NCBI RefSeq assembly: GCF_025118155.1
Contig: NW_026251432.1
Location: forward strand, 62,001-126,000
Source: Cokeromyces recurvatus
Taxonomy: Eukaryota; Mucoromycota; Mucoromycetes; Mucorales; Mucoraceae
Direction of reading: 5' to 3'
Length of the DNA stretch: 64,000 nucleotides
This document shows positions 24,110-35,682 of the stretch, in pieces (the stretch's first letter is position 1; each line of letters begins with the position of its first letter). A model generated the notes under the pieces. That model did not search any database. It saw nothing but the letters and a program-made list of their open reading frames with translations, and was not told the DNA's origin. Position numbers and translations under genes: made by a program.

Positions 24110-25467
24110 AGTATGCACTCATTTGATGCCTTACATACAATTACACAAATCAAAAATATGTATATACATATATATATACATATGTATATGCGTGTATGTG
24201 TGTCTAAGACGCATTTATATGTATAAACATAAAAAAAAATGGACGATAGAAATATTCAAGATGAATAAAGTATACTCCAGGCCTTTTAATGGTAAATTCT
24301 CTTTTATTTGACAATAAAAGTGATTAGCTATTTTGGATAATCGATTGTATTACATCTTATTTGTACTCTTTTCAGTCTAATAATTATCAAGACTTTCCTT
24401 CTTGTCTTTATTTAGTAGAAAAGTCACATTTACGATAGTAGAATCATTAAGTGTAAGAATGAACCACTTATATCTTTTCTTATTATGAATTATACTCATA
24501 TGGCTTGTATATGGGTTAGATTTATATATAAATAGATCATTTACAACAAATAAGAGGACTAAAATAAAATATGTATATGGAATATAGTCGTATGTAGTAT
24601 ATAGTTGACATATTAAGTTGGGGGGTATGTGTAATAGGAGAAAAGAGCAGATGTACTACTGATTCTTCTACAAGTTAATAGAATCTATACTTGTACACTT
24701 TCATATGAAAAAAAAATCAAAAATTACATACATTTGTACACAATTATTACGTAATATATATTTAGATAAATATACAAATATATAGTTTGTTTGTCTATTT
24801 ATTTTATTTCCTTCCTTTCCTACATCATTATCTATTCAGAATAATATTATGTAATTATCCAATTTTACATCATGTATTTCCAGTTATGTAATTTTTGCCT
24901 TTTAACAACCTGTTTAAATGTAAATTTATTATTGGATATTTGTGACACAAATAAGCTGCATATAATAATTATGCGGTATTTATAGCAGAGGTAAGCAAAC
25001 AGTGTGTATACAAAATAAATTATTATCAGAATTTATTTAAACGTATTGTAAAATAACAAATCTAAAAAAGAGGAAAAAGAACAATACTAATAACAGCAAT
25101 ACTAATAATAAAAAGATAGTGAAAAAAAAAGAGAAAAAAGAGAGAGAGAGAAATTATTAAAATGACATCATATTTACTATTCAAAAAAAAAAAAAAATGA
25201 ATTCCCCAGGTTATCAATAAATAAATAACCATTTTTTATTTACTTATTTATTTATTTTTTGTCTTTTTATACATTTATTTTCGTTTTCCTTTCTTTTCTT
25301 TTAACAAAAAAAAACCAAGGTAAATAAAAGAAGAAGCTTTTTCATTTCGTGTTCCCTTATTTAATTCATAATTAATTTGTAGGTTATATTTTTAATTTGT
25401 AATAGATACATTAAAGATAACACACACGCGCCTATTTGAAAAGAATAAAATAAAATAAAAAAATAAA
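22386..25467. promoter_or_regulatory. 3-kb divergent intergenic region
   Basis: Between the NDT80-type gene (minus) and the caleosin-like gene (plus). It holds many A/T runs, the longest a T run of about 39 at 24069-24107, TA/CA microsatellites around 24150-24210, and a G-rich island at 23746-23815. No open frame has coding character on either strand and no tRNA was recognised. Long 5' leaders or upstream control sites are plausible, since both neighbours have long AT-rich upstream DNA. Confidence 0.5.
23746..23815 (+). repeat. G-rich island with G-quadruplex potential
   Basis: Within about 70 nt there are runs of 4, 3, 6, 5 and 3 G on the plus strand, interrupted by short A/T spacers, in otherwise very AT-rich DNA. 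It ends in AG repeats. The spacing would allow a quadruplex with one long loop; this is inferred from run lengths only. Confidence 0.45.
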
Positions 25468-25864
25468 ATGGATAAAAATGAATTTCCTACTCTTGAAGAA
25501 GCCACTAACACGGCTTCTACAACAACAACAACAACAACAACAACAAATGATAATAATATGGAAAAGTCTACACTAGGCTCTTCTTGGGCTGAAGTTGCAC
25601 AGCCTCATTCTGAAAACGCTGCAACTGTACCTAAGAATGAACAACAAACAAATAAGATAAATCATGATCCTAATGCATGGGCAGAAAATAAACAACATGC
25701 TACATACGCTGAAGTTGTTGAACACGAAGAACAACAATCTCAAGAGTTTCCTACTCCTCAAGAAAGCCTCAAACAAACAAATACGGAACCATTGCCTGCA
25801 TCAGGTGGTGTTGGTGATTTATTAAATGACTCTGCTGAAACTACAACTTCAAAAGGTAATAAAG

Positions 25865-25900
<36 letters not shown>

Positions 25901-27399
25901 GAGAGGGAGAGAGAATATAGTTTTCTTATATCATGTTTTATAGATTCTATTCAGCCACCAAATCCTAATAGATCATTTGCCGATGTAGCTTCTAACAAAG
26001 ATTTTCCTAAACCTCAACATGATATGAATAATCAAATAAACCAGGATCAGCCTCCTCTGTCTGATATACCAGATGTCAATGATATGTTACAACAGCCTTC
26101 TGTTCATGTTCCACCTGTTCCTCCTTCACAAAGTTTTGCTAAAGTAGCTGCAAAAGAAATTCCACCTGAAAATCAACCTTTAAGTGATCGTACTCAAGAG
26201 CTCATAAAAAATCAACTTCAAGAAAAAGAAGATTCATTGGCTATCAATGATGATAATTTCCCTACCTTAGCTCAATCGAATTTAATGGCAGAAGAAAAGG
26301 CTGACAAAGAAGAAAAGGCAATGTATTCCGAAATTTCAAGATTCAATCAAGTAGGAGAAGAAGAAGATATATATAAAGAATCAAATGGTAAAGTATCACC
26401 CTGTGAATATATACATGCGAACTATGATATAATTTTCTTTTTCGTATGTGTGTGAGTTCTTATCACTTTCTTACTCTCTCTCTCTCTCTTTTTCTCTTAA
26501 TACATATATGCATATATATTCGTAGTTGACTCTCAATTAAAGAAATCATTTGCTGATGTTACTGGCTCTAATCTTGAAAATGCACCCCCTCCCGCTGTTT
26601 CTCATGTAGATCAGCATCCAGTTTATGATGAAGAAACTGTTTATTTGGAGAGAGCTAAGCAAGATGAAAGAAAGCATCTTCAAAATGAACAAGGAAATAA
26701 TGAACAACTTATTGAAGAAGAGAGTAAGGATAAGCTATATAATAGATATACATATATAAATAAGGAATTCTAAATAGTTTCTTAGAGTTAAAACAAGTTG
26801 AGCCTACAAAAGAACAAAAGGAACAAGAGGAAAAGGAAAATAAAGTATATGAAAAGAGTAAAGAGATTGTCAAAGAAGATAAAAAAGAGAATGAAAATAG
26901 TATTGTTATTCGTTTAGAGGCATTTGACAAGCATCATACAGGAAGAATTACGATCTTCCAGACTATGTACGCCTTGTATACATTAGGCTATTCCTGGTTC
27001 TGTATTATTCCTGGTGCTATCTTGATGCATCTTCGTCTGTCCCCCATGACATCTCCTTATCATTTCCCATTTATTTATAGATCACCGTTTGATTTGATTT
27101 TACTTCCAATTTACACAAAGAAGTTGCAAACTGCCTTAACTTATAATACACCTATAGTTCACCAGAATAAAGAACAAGTTGATAAAATAGTGAAGATTTA
27201 TGGTCATCAACGAGGTCTTGGTTATTGGGATGGTATCAGAGCTTTACGTTATATGGAAAAGGATACATTAAGGTGGTGGCAAGTTGGTTTGTGGGCTATT
27301 CATAGAATTCAATGGACATTAATTTATACAATGTTACATGAACCAGAATCAAGTGTCGTTACTGAACCCACCCTTTTATCTTTAGTATCAAAAAATTAA
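25468..27399 (+). CDS. Caleosin-like membrane protein with repeated FPTL / FADV motifs
   Basis: Four exons, 25468-25855, 25944-26387, 26526-26723 and 26786-27399, give 418 residues. The N-terminal 220 residues are polar and contain a Thr run and recurring short motifs: EFPTLEEA, EFPTPQES and NFPTLAQS; and SSWAEVA, TYAEVV, SFADVAS, SFAKVAA and SFADVTG. A charged Lys/Glu region, probably a coiled coil, follows. The C-terminal 170 residues resemble caleosin/peroxygenase proteins: a degenerate single EF-hand (AFDKHHTGRITIFQTMYALY), a hydrophobic hairpin (TLGYSWFCIIPGAILMHLRLS), then FDLILLPIYTKKL. Caleosins sit on lipid droplets or ER; here the Ca-binding loop is incomplete and heme ligation cannot be judged. 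The caleosin assignment is an inference; the rest is unrecognised. Intron 1 contains a GT repeat at 25867-25898. Confidence 0.55.
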
Positions 27400-27673
27400 A
27401 ATTTCTTTTAATTATTCCATATGTAACTTTGTTAAAAAAAAATAATAAATTATATCATTCGCGTCTAAACACATAGTCTTTCTTTCTTTTTTCTATGCTT
27501 TATTATTATTCTAAATATTTCAAAGAAGTATTCCTTCTAGAATAAACATTTATACTAACTCGAAAAAAAAGAAAAACTAGCTTACAAGCATTATGTAAGA
27601 ACTATATTCACATCCTCCCTCATTCTTTCTCTTTTACTTTTAACCGACAACTAAAAATATATACTCTATATTC

Positions 27674-27720
<47 letters not shown>

Positions 27721-28241
27721 TCAAAAAAATTTTTTTCTACACACATATTCAATTGTCAGAATAAAATAAAGATAAAAAAGTATCTTTTCGAAGATGATGA
27801 ATTTTTCTTTTCATATACTTTCTTATTAACTTTTTTTTTTCTTTATTCTTTTGGAAAAATAAAATAAGAAAGAAATACTATATGTGAGTGATTTTTTTTA
27901 TGATGGAGAAAGAAACAAAATATAAATATAATGTATGTATTTTTAGATATTATAATTAGCATATACAATAATAACAAAAAATAAAAAACGCTAATATTAG
28001 TAATAGGATTAAAATGTAAATTTTTTTAGTTACTTAATTTGTTAAGAAAAGAGAAAAAATATAAAAAAAAAGGAAAAGGAAATAGGGCTCTTTAAAGGAA
28101 TGAAGAAATTATTGGTGCTTATTTTTTTTTCTTACACTGGATAGAAAATTGGAAAATAAGATTTTCTATGTTAACAGTTACTTCCTATAAATATATAAAT
28201 ACTGTTTGTTAATTATTTACTTTATTCACTTTATAACTACT
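27400..28241. other. Intergenic, no gene seen
   Basis: 842 nt of AT-rich DNA between two plus-strand genes, including an A run of about 43 at 27675-27717. No coding frame was recognised. It contains the 3' UTR of the caleosin-like gene and the promoter of the coiled-coil gene by position. Confidence 0.5.
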
Positions 28242-28717
28242 ATGATTTCTAAATTATACTCTTTTGAAATACAATTAAATAAGTTAGCTTCTAGACTTGT
28301 CTCAAGTAATCATTTATTAAATATCTTTGAAGACAAGATAATCAATTTAATAGCATTACAAATGGATAACCTTCTTGTAAGTAGTTGTGTTTTCTATCTA
28401 TCTATCTATCTATTTATTTATTTACTTACTTATTATTTATAATATAGGAAGATACTGACACGATAAATCAACAAATAGATGCAATGGAAGCCTATATTAG
28501 AGATGCTCGGCTAACACTAGAGTTCATGGCAAACGAGTTACTTTATATGAGAGATCAATTACCACTGGAATATGATAACAGACCAAAAACTATCAATGAC
28601 CAAGAACATATTTTAGAACAATGTACAACTGAAATCGATCAATTTTCCTCATTCCTTAACTCTTTACATCATTGTGTACCTAATTTATTGAAAACTGGAA
28701 AAGAAGTTGTTATTTAA
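28242..28717 (+). CDS. Small coiled-coil protein
   Basis: Two exons, 28242-28376 and 28448-28717, phase 0, give 134 residues. The intron carries a TATC repeat. The sequence is mostly helical with heptad-like hydrophobic spacing (LNKLASRLVSSNHLL, then IINLIALQMDNLL, then IDAMEAYIRDARLTLEF). Size and composition suit a subunit of a small helical complex (BLOC-1, DASH or similar), but no family signature could be confirmed. I chose the ATG at 28242; an upstream non-ATG frame exists but is hydrophobic filler. Confidence 0.55.
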
Positions 28718-29300
28718 ATGCTTTATGTATTATCATTTCAATTTTATGTTTTGTATATAGATTCCTTTTTTTTTTAAAAAAAAAATGTATAGAAGATAAA
28801 AATAGTAATAAAAGATTCTAAAAAACATGCATGATCCATTTACTGCTTCAAATTCTATTTTTTTTTTAACTGTTATTGTGATGCTTTATAAGTTTCATGT
28901 ATTATTAGCTATTCACAGAAACCAATTTAGATACGTGACTATATAAATAGCTATTTCTTCTTTTTTTTTTCTTTTCTTTTGGAAAGCCTATATGTAGTGC
29001 TTATTTCTCCTTTTTCTTGTGCATTATCAATATCTCTTTTACTATTATGATATGTATTGGAATTATGCCCTATTTTTTTTTTATTTGCAACATTCAAATT
29101 TTATAAGTATTCCTTCATTTCTCTTTCTTTCTCTCTCTCTTCCTTTGAAAAAAAAAATTCGAATAATTACTTTTATTTTAACACTTAATCTTGTTCTATT
29201 ACCTTTCATATCATCTAAAGAAACGAATATTCCTGTTTCCTCACAAGGATCTATAGTGGTTTCATATCTGATAGGTATTAAAGATATGTTTACCTAGCCA
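28718..29300. other. 3' flank and entry into degraded repeat DNA
   Basis: After the coiled-coil gene, AT-rich DNA grades into sequence of higher complexity. A 92-codon plus-strand frame at 29019-29297 has a hydrophobic start and no family resemblance, and I do not call it a gene. Confidence 0.4.
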
Positions 29301-29899
29301 TAATCAGGACCCTATCATAAATTATACTTCTACCTTTGGTGATAATGATTCTGGGTCTACGGCAGTTTCTGGTTCCCTCCACATAGTATCTTGAACATGA
29401 TATTATCAACCCATCTTCGAGTCAACGCAACCTTAAAATAGCCTCTTGAAAGCTTGCTCAAGGGGGGGGTAACGAATAATATATCGGGATGAATAACTTA
29501 ACTAACTACGTGATAAAAGCGACTAAAATTGACTCATTACATTTAAGATTTTAAGGTATTCGTTTATTCAATCTTACTGTCCTTCTCAATATTCTCGTAT
29601 TTCCTCCTCTTACCTCTGTGTTTGATTCAATTTATCCAAAGTCTCAGCTGGTTTATCATACTGGCAATCGTTCAAGGGAATAGTGAGCGAAAGGATTGGT
29701 AAAGTTCATAAGTCCATAGAGGGGATTTGCTAGATACTACTTTTTTTTTTTTGCACTTGTCAAGTACATTCAAATTAACTTGACTTTAAGGACTATTACT
29801 GAACTCGTCTTATGTCTATTCGCATGAATCCTTAGGTTTCAGTGAAATTCTTAAGAGCTGCTCTCTCACTGTCTCTATTTTTCTGGCTTAAAGTTCGTG

Positions 29900-31600
29900 C
29901 AATTAGTGTTGAATACGTATATCCTTTCAAGATATTGACTGTCTACTCGTCCTAATGATCCTATCAAGACTGATATTCTTTCATCAGCCACTCTCTGTCT
30001 CACCTTCACCTATTTGCCACAATAGTACTGAAAATCTACGTTGGTCAAAAGAATAAACTGCTGTCTGCTCCAAAAAAAAAAAAAAGGTGGGGGAGGAGGA
30101 GGAGGAAAGCCACCAACTCATCCATATTTGAAGAACTGTGAGATATGCTTACCTGGCAGCCACCATTACTCCTGGAAATAATAATTTTTACTTTGACTAT
30201 TTTGGGATTCGAAATGTAACCCTCATCAAACTATTGCTGCCGATAACATGATGGACGTAGACAATTCAGATAATCCTGTAAACTATGATTGTAAACATCA
30301 TAAAAAAATAAAGTATTAATACTAAAACAATCCTCTCGTTGCACCTATCAATATAGAAAACTTCAATACATTCCTTTAGTCGTACAGATATCAAATTTTT
30401 GATAAGTATAATATTGAAATAATTAAAAAATGTATATAGTACTGTGATGGTTGTAACTTTTAACAATACTAGTAGTAAATGTTTTGAAAACAACATTAAA
30501 ACCTTTAACTACTATTTATGGTGATAATGATAATAACATTTGGAATTCTTTTACTTTCTTTAAAATATTCATGATGTAATTGGATTAATTTAGCAATGAA
30601 ACATGCTAATCAAGGTTCTGTTATTGAAAAAAAAAAAAAAAAAAAAAAGGACGTGGTTAATGACACATCTAAACCTAACAATATATCTTACGGTGCAGAA
30701 CAGCAATACACTATTTTATGAAATCCATCCTAACCTTTTCTTCAGATAAAATGGTTTGATACCCTACAAATTTTTTTTTGTACGGTACCTGGATTTATTA
30801 TATGTTTAGATACATTTCCTGAGGAGGTAGTGGTGGTGGTGGAGAAAAATATGTGTATCGTACTCCTTATTGAATTGCTTTCAAACTTTTTGCCAATTAT
30901 GCAAGAAATAGAGTGTTACTTACGTTAAAGGGACAAAATATATCGAATGTGTATCACTTAATTCTAACCGGGAAACTTCTCCTTTAACATAAGCACCTAA
31001 AAAAAAAAAAAAAAAAAAAAAATCTCTTTAGTCATCGTAAATGGCACAGACCTTGTCTCAATACTCCTTTACTCGATTTAGTCTTAGTATCTAATGTTCC
31101 AAAGATGAATAATAAAATAGTTGACCGTTTACAAGAAGCTATTTTTTTTTTTTTTGGAAAGAACATATTACATGTGTACAAAATAAAACAAGTTATACAA
31201 AAGTTTACTGATGTCAGTTTTATTTTTAATCCTGAGAAGTTTCATATTGAACAACCTAGAAAGTATTTGTCTACTGTTTCGAAAGTAGCTGTCGCTCCAT
31301 TTGGACACTATCTGAAGAAGGCAAGTCAGTAAGTCAACTTAATGACACTCTACTATGGACCAATAGAACAAGGAAGCTGTATTTATATAAAGATTTGAAA
31401 GCTTTTTGTTGTCTTCAACTTTGTCTCCCTATCATTCTAAATCTCCCAGCATCTAATTTTATAGTGCTGCTAGTAGTTACTTTATTAGTACCACTTTATA
31501 TCATTTGTCTTTCCCCTTATTTTTTATACCAGTTAAAAGAAAGAAAGAAAGAAAAAAGGTCCATCGATTTTGCTGACTGAAAATTACTCAATACATTGGA
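29900..31600 (+). pseudogene. Decayed Ty3/gypsy-type retrotransposon (gag knuckle and RT/RNase H fragments)
   Basis: Three fragments lie in order on the plus strand. Near 30134-30175 is a gag-type zinc-knuckle remnant (NCEICLPGSHHY, with the last Cys replaced by Trp). At 31105-31332 a 75-codon frame matches the end of the reverse transcriptase: NKIVDRLQEA, a His-x-x-x-I-K-Q-V-I-Q-K-F-T-D helix, FNPEKFHI and a closing GHYLKK. In the same frame, 31395-31540 gives KAFCCLQLCL...ILNLP, matching the start of the RT-RNase H connection. The catalytic YxDD region is destroyed (FFFFGKN in its place) and stops and frameshifts separate the pieces. No LTRs were identified, so the ends are approximate. It is non-functional. 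Confidence 0.6.
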
Positions 31601-32214
31601 ATCATAAAGATAGTTTGAAGGGATCTGAGAGTTATCCTTGTCGATATAATTATAGGTTTAAAAGAGCAAAAGCGGATGGAAATGGTACGTATTTTTAATA
31701 TGGGATAATAATCAATAAGGCGAAGAAAGCATTAGTATTCCTCAGACCAATCAGGAACCAAATAATTTTTTTCTTAAAGTAACGATCAAGTGAATAAAAA
31801 TAGAAAGAAGAAAACAAAAAAAAAATTCTCGGGTAGTTGTTAGTTCTAGATGGATGATACTTATCAAAATTGAAATGGTCTAGAAGAAAGTCTCTTTTTT
31901 TTTTCTTTCTTTCTTTCTTTCTTCAAATGTTTGTCTTTATAATAACACATTTACATTATTGAATATGCGAAAAAATAATAATTTCCCTTTTCTTCAGTTA
32001 AAGCATTTATTATCTTTTCTTCTTCTTTTCTAAAAGACGGAATTTAAATTGTGTGTGTCTATTTTCATAAGAATCTAGATTTTCATGTATGTTAAAATAC
32101 ATGGAGATAATAAAAAGATAAGAAATCATGTGAATTCAAGTAAAATAGAATGGGAGTAGAATTACTACTCATTTATGAATTGCTTAATTTTTATACTGGA
32201 ATCGAAACAAAAAG

Positions 32215-32250
<36 letters not shown>

Positions 32251-32423
32251 TCTTTTTTCTCTTTTCTCCAGATTGCCTTTAAATTTTAAACTCCCAGTTT
32301 TTTATTTCTCCTTTTTTTTATTATTATTATTATTGTTATTTTATTAAATATTATCCTTCTTCTTTTATTTTATGTTGTATAGTTTTGTAAATATATAAAT
32401 CAGGTTCTTTTTTTTTATTCGTT
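31601..32423. other. Flank of the decayed element
   Basis: AT-rich DNA with T and A runs, including about 30 A (with one G) at 32217-32248. No coding frame recognised. It may include the lost 3' part of the retroelement and the 5' region of the acetyltransferase gene. Confidence 0.4.
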
Positions 32424-32510
32424 TTGTCACTTCAAACAAGCACCAGAGTACTGTCCGATTTGGATAGACGTAAACGTAGAAAGCTTTCTAATACAACAAC
32501 AACAACAGAA

Positions 32511-33130
32511 ATGACACACTCACGACCCTTATCACCACCTTCACCACCCGATATAAAATACCATTTAATGATGATACAAAGAAAAGAGAGATTACAATAC
32601 CCATTTCTCCTGTCAACGATAATACTATCTTTCATGCAGAAGATATAATACATGATCCCAGTTATTGTATGTTTAAAATTCAATTAGATACAAAAGGGAC
32701 TACAGGTAAGAAGAAGAAAAAAAAAGAAAAATAAATAAATAAATAAAAGAATGCCAAAAAAAAAAAAATTCAAAAAAAAGAAATCATTAGCTGCATTATG
32801 TTATTTACCAACTAAAAGTAAAAATATAATTGAATTTTATCATATTGTAAAATATTAAAATAGAAATACATATAATAACAACAGCGGGAATAGTAATAAT
32901 AATATATTTTTCTTTTATATTAGGAAATACCAATTGCATATCGACATCAAGGTTTGGGTGATTTACTATTAAGTCGAGCCTTCCAATGGGTAAAAATGTT
33001 AAAATTGCTGGTGATACCAACATGTCCATTTGTTCGTAAATACTTGGAAACTCATTTTCCAGATAAAAAGAGTGAATATTGGTCATGCATTGTATTAAAT
33101 GAATACAATAAATACAATGGAAATTCATGA
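32511..33130 (+). CDS. NATD1/YjdJ-like GNAT acetyltransferase, apparent frameshift in exon 1
   Basis: Three exons can be read: one ending at 32705, then 32791-32846 and 32924-33130. Exons 1-3 join in phase to read NDDTKKREITIPIS...FKIQLDTKGTTAALCYLPTKSKNIIEFYHIEIPIAYRHQGLG, then DLLLSRAFQWVKMLKLLVIPTCPFVRKYLETH. This is the compact GNAT fold of the human NATD1 / bacterial YjdJ type, with the acetyl-CoA loop RHQGLG and the conserved I-P-T-C-x-F-V-x-K-Y-L end. The N-terminal exon is odd: the plausible leader (RRKRRK..., MTHSRPLSPPSPPDIKYHL) lies in one frame, while the continuation NDDTKKRE lies in another, and no GT-AG intron can bridge them near 32565-32575. Either a one-base assembly error or an inactivating indel is present. 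The start codon is uncertain; the leader frame is open further upstream. Confidence 0.6.
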
Positions 33131-34731
33131 ATATGATAAATACCTTTTTAGTAATAAATAAAGCGAAACAAAAAAGAAACAGAAAGAAAAAGAAAAAAAA
33201 AGTAGGCTTAGTCAATTGTTGTATATACACATACATACACACATACACGCGCACACACACATACACACACACATACATACAAACATACATACTGACTCAC
33301 ATATGTACACATATATACATACATACACACACACACACACATACACAAAAATAAAAGATATCCCCATGACCTTTTACACTTTATTTATTTGCGCAAACTA
33401 ATAAAAAAATAAAAAATAAAAATCAAACACAAGGTTAAAAAAGTGCTTGTGTATATTCTTATTCATATAGTTTAGAATAACGTTATACAAATATCATTCA
33501 TTCTTTCGTTAAAGATCAGTTCCCTTTTCTTTTCAAACAAAGTAGTCGTAAGCACTTTTGACTAATAAATGATTTATCTTTTTTTTTTTTTTTTTTTTTT
33601 TGGAGGGCTTTAAAAGAAGAATCAACAAGTTGGTATCAGTAATCTTCCTTCTACAAAAGAACAAGTTTAAATATATCTTGCCTAAATCTACCAGTTCTTT
33701 AGTAACTTTGTCTAAAGATATATTGTTACACCTTTTTTTTTTTTTTTTTTAATAATTAGTAAAAGCCAAATGTCTCTTTTTGATGTAGGCTTCTAAAACA
33801 TAATTTATGATACGATCTGGAAATCTTTTCTTTGTTCAAGCAGGTTTCTATAAATATATAAACTGATAGATTAGGTACCACTTAACTCTTTATAAGCCTT
33901 TTTCTCTTTCTTTCTCCCTTTCTTTATTTGTTTGTTTTCCCTGATCATCGTTATAAATGGAGCTATTCTTTGCAGTTAAAACGTGCCATTTGTATAACAG
34001 CTTAAAGTAAGTACATAAAAAGAATGCACGGGACATAGTACTACAATTGCTAGTAGATTTTACCTCATAGGCCGGAGTTTATTTAGCCATTTAGAGACGT
34101 ATTTAATCGATCAGGTAGCTCGTCCTTCCTATTATTTCCCCTCCCCTCTCTCTCTCTCTTTTTTTTTTTTATTTTCCTATATAAACTTTTTATTAAAGAT
34201 ATAAATACACTGTATTAACTATAGATATTTGAATACAAATAGAACATCAAATAATTCCTTTATTCTCATTATCGTATTTTTCTAAATAAATATATGTGTA
34301 TAAATATATCGTTTGTTTAAATCGAATTAAGAGACTTGTATGATACTTTTATTTCCCCTTTCTAATACAAACATACCCTACTGCTTTGAAAAAAAAAAGG
34401 TAAGTGATATAGCTCTATTAGATAAATAGGCTGATGAATGAAAGTAAATATCGTTTTCATAAAAAAGATAGAAATGAATGAGCAAGTACAACAATAAGGG
34501 CATATGTTCCTAATGTTTCTGTTTGCTAGTCGTGAAATACATATACATATACATATACATATATATATATATATTCCATTCAAATATCACTATCTTGACT
34601 ATATTACGTAAAAAGTACATGGTTGTGACATATATATTAGGTAAACAACAGTACAAACTTCTTAACCGTGAGACATAAAGGAAATCGATTTAGACTAAAA
34701 AAAAATGGGATTTTCAACTACTGTGTGTGTG

Positions 34732-34772
<41 letters not shown>

Positions 34773-35516
34773 GATTAAAATATATAATTGAAATAGAGGA
34801 GACTTTATAGATTCTTCTACTTGACTCTTTTTTTTTATATATTAAATAATAAGAGTTTACTCCCAAAATTTACACATTTTGAGTGTGTATGATGGATAAA
34901 TAAATACAAGTTACACATGTGTATGTATTTGCATAGAGAAAATGCTCACATTACTCTATTTTATTTCAGGTTTATAACCATAAAAAAAAAAGCTTATTTG
35001 TAATTCCAAATATCACATGTATGAATTATTTTGAACAAGTATTTTCTAATGAATAAAAAGAAAGAAAGATATAGAGTAATCTATGATGGATAGTCTTGTT
35101 CTCTTTATGTAATATTTAACCATTTAAAGAAGTTATATTTTTATTAATCATATACCCTTGAAGAGAAAAAGGAGAGGAAAGGAGCATCGTTTTCATTAAA
35201 TTTCAAGGAATTTTTAAGGGCAGAGAAAATAAAAAAAAAAAGAGAGAGAGAGAAAACAAAAATGGCACAGACATTCTTGTTGATTTTACATTTGAAATTC
35301 CTTTCATAATCAAACTAATAATACAATACTCCAACATCATGATGAAAAAAGTTCTCTTTTAATTTCACCTCTTTTTTTTTTCTTTAGGTAGTTTCTTTAT
35401 CTTAACCTTCCTCTCGCTCTCTCGCTCTCTCGCTCTCTCTCTCCTTCTCTCTTTTCTTTCCCCTTCAAACATGACATTATTCTTTTCTTCTACTCTTTCT
35501 CCCCCAAGCCCCCTCC

Positions 35517-35547
<31 letters not shown>

Positions 35548-35682
35548 ATGGTGTAACAAAAAACAAAGTTTCTCTAAGAAGGAATTCAACATATTTTTAT
35601 TATTATTATTTCCTTTTCTTTTTTTATCCTTTCTTTTCTTTTCTTTTTCTTTTCTTACTTAATTTCTTTTTTTTTATAATTT
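33131..35682. other. 2.5-kb intergenic region, microsatellites only
   Basis: Between the acetyltransferase and the KIN1-like kinase, both plus. It contains a CA-rich microsatellite at about 33225-33350, T runs (about 35 at 34736-34770), a CT/CGCTCT repeat near 35410-35450, and no credible coding frame on either strand. The CT-rich block and T run just before the kinase start suggest its 5' UTR or promoter. Confidence 0.5.
33225..33350. repeat. CA/CATA microsatellite
   Basis: Imperfect (CA)n and (CATA)n array just downstream of the acetyltransferase gene. Open frames across it are translation of the repeat and are not genes. Confidence 0.85.

Noticed and set aside
24002..24311. Two overlapping plus-strand frames with Tyr/Ile repeats
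   Set aside because: They translate a T run and TA/CA microsatellites.
28397..28440. TATC/TTTA tandem units as a CRISPR-like or satellite array
   Set aside because: Simple tetranucleotide slippage inside a short intron, with no spacers.
33127..33401. Plus-strand open frames rich in His/Thr/Tyr after the acetyltransferase gene
   Set aside because: They are translations of a CA/CATA microsatellite.
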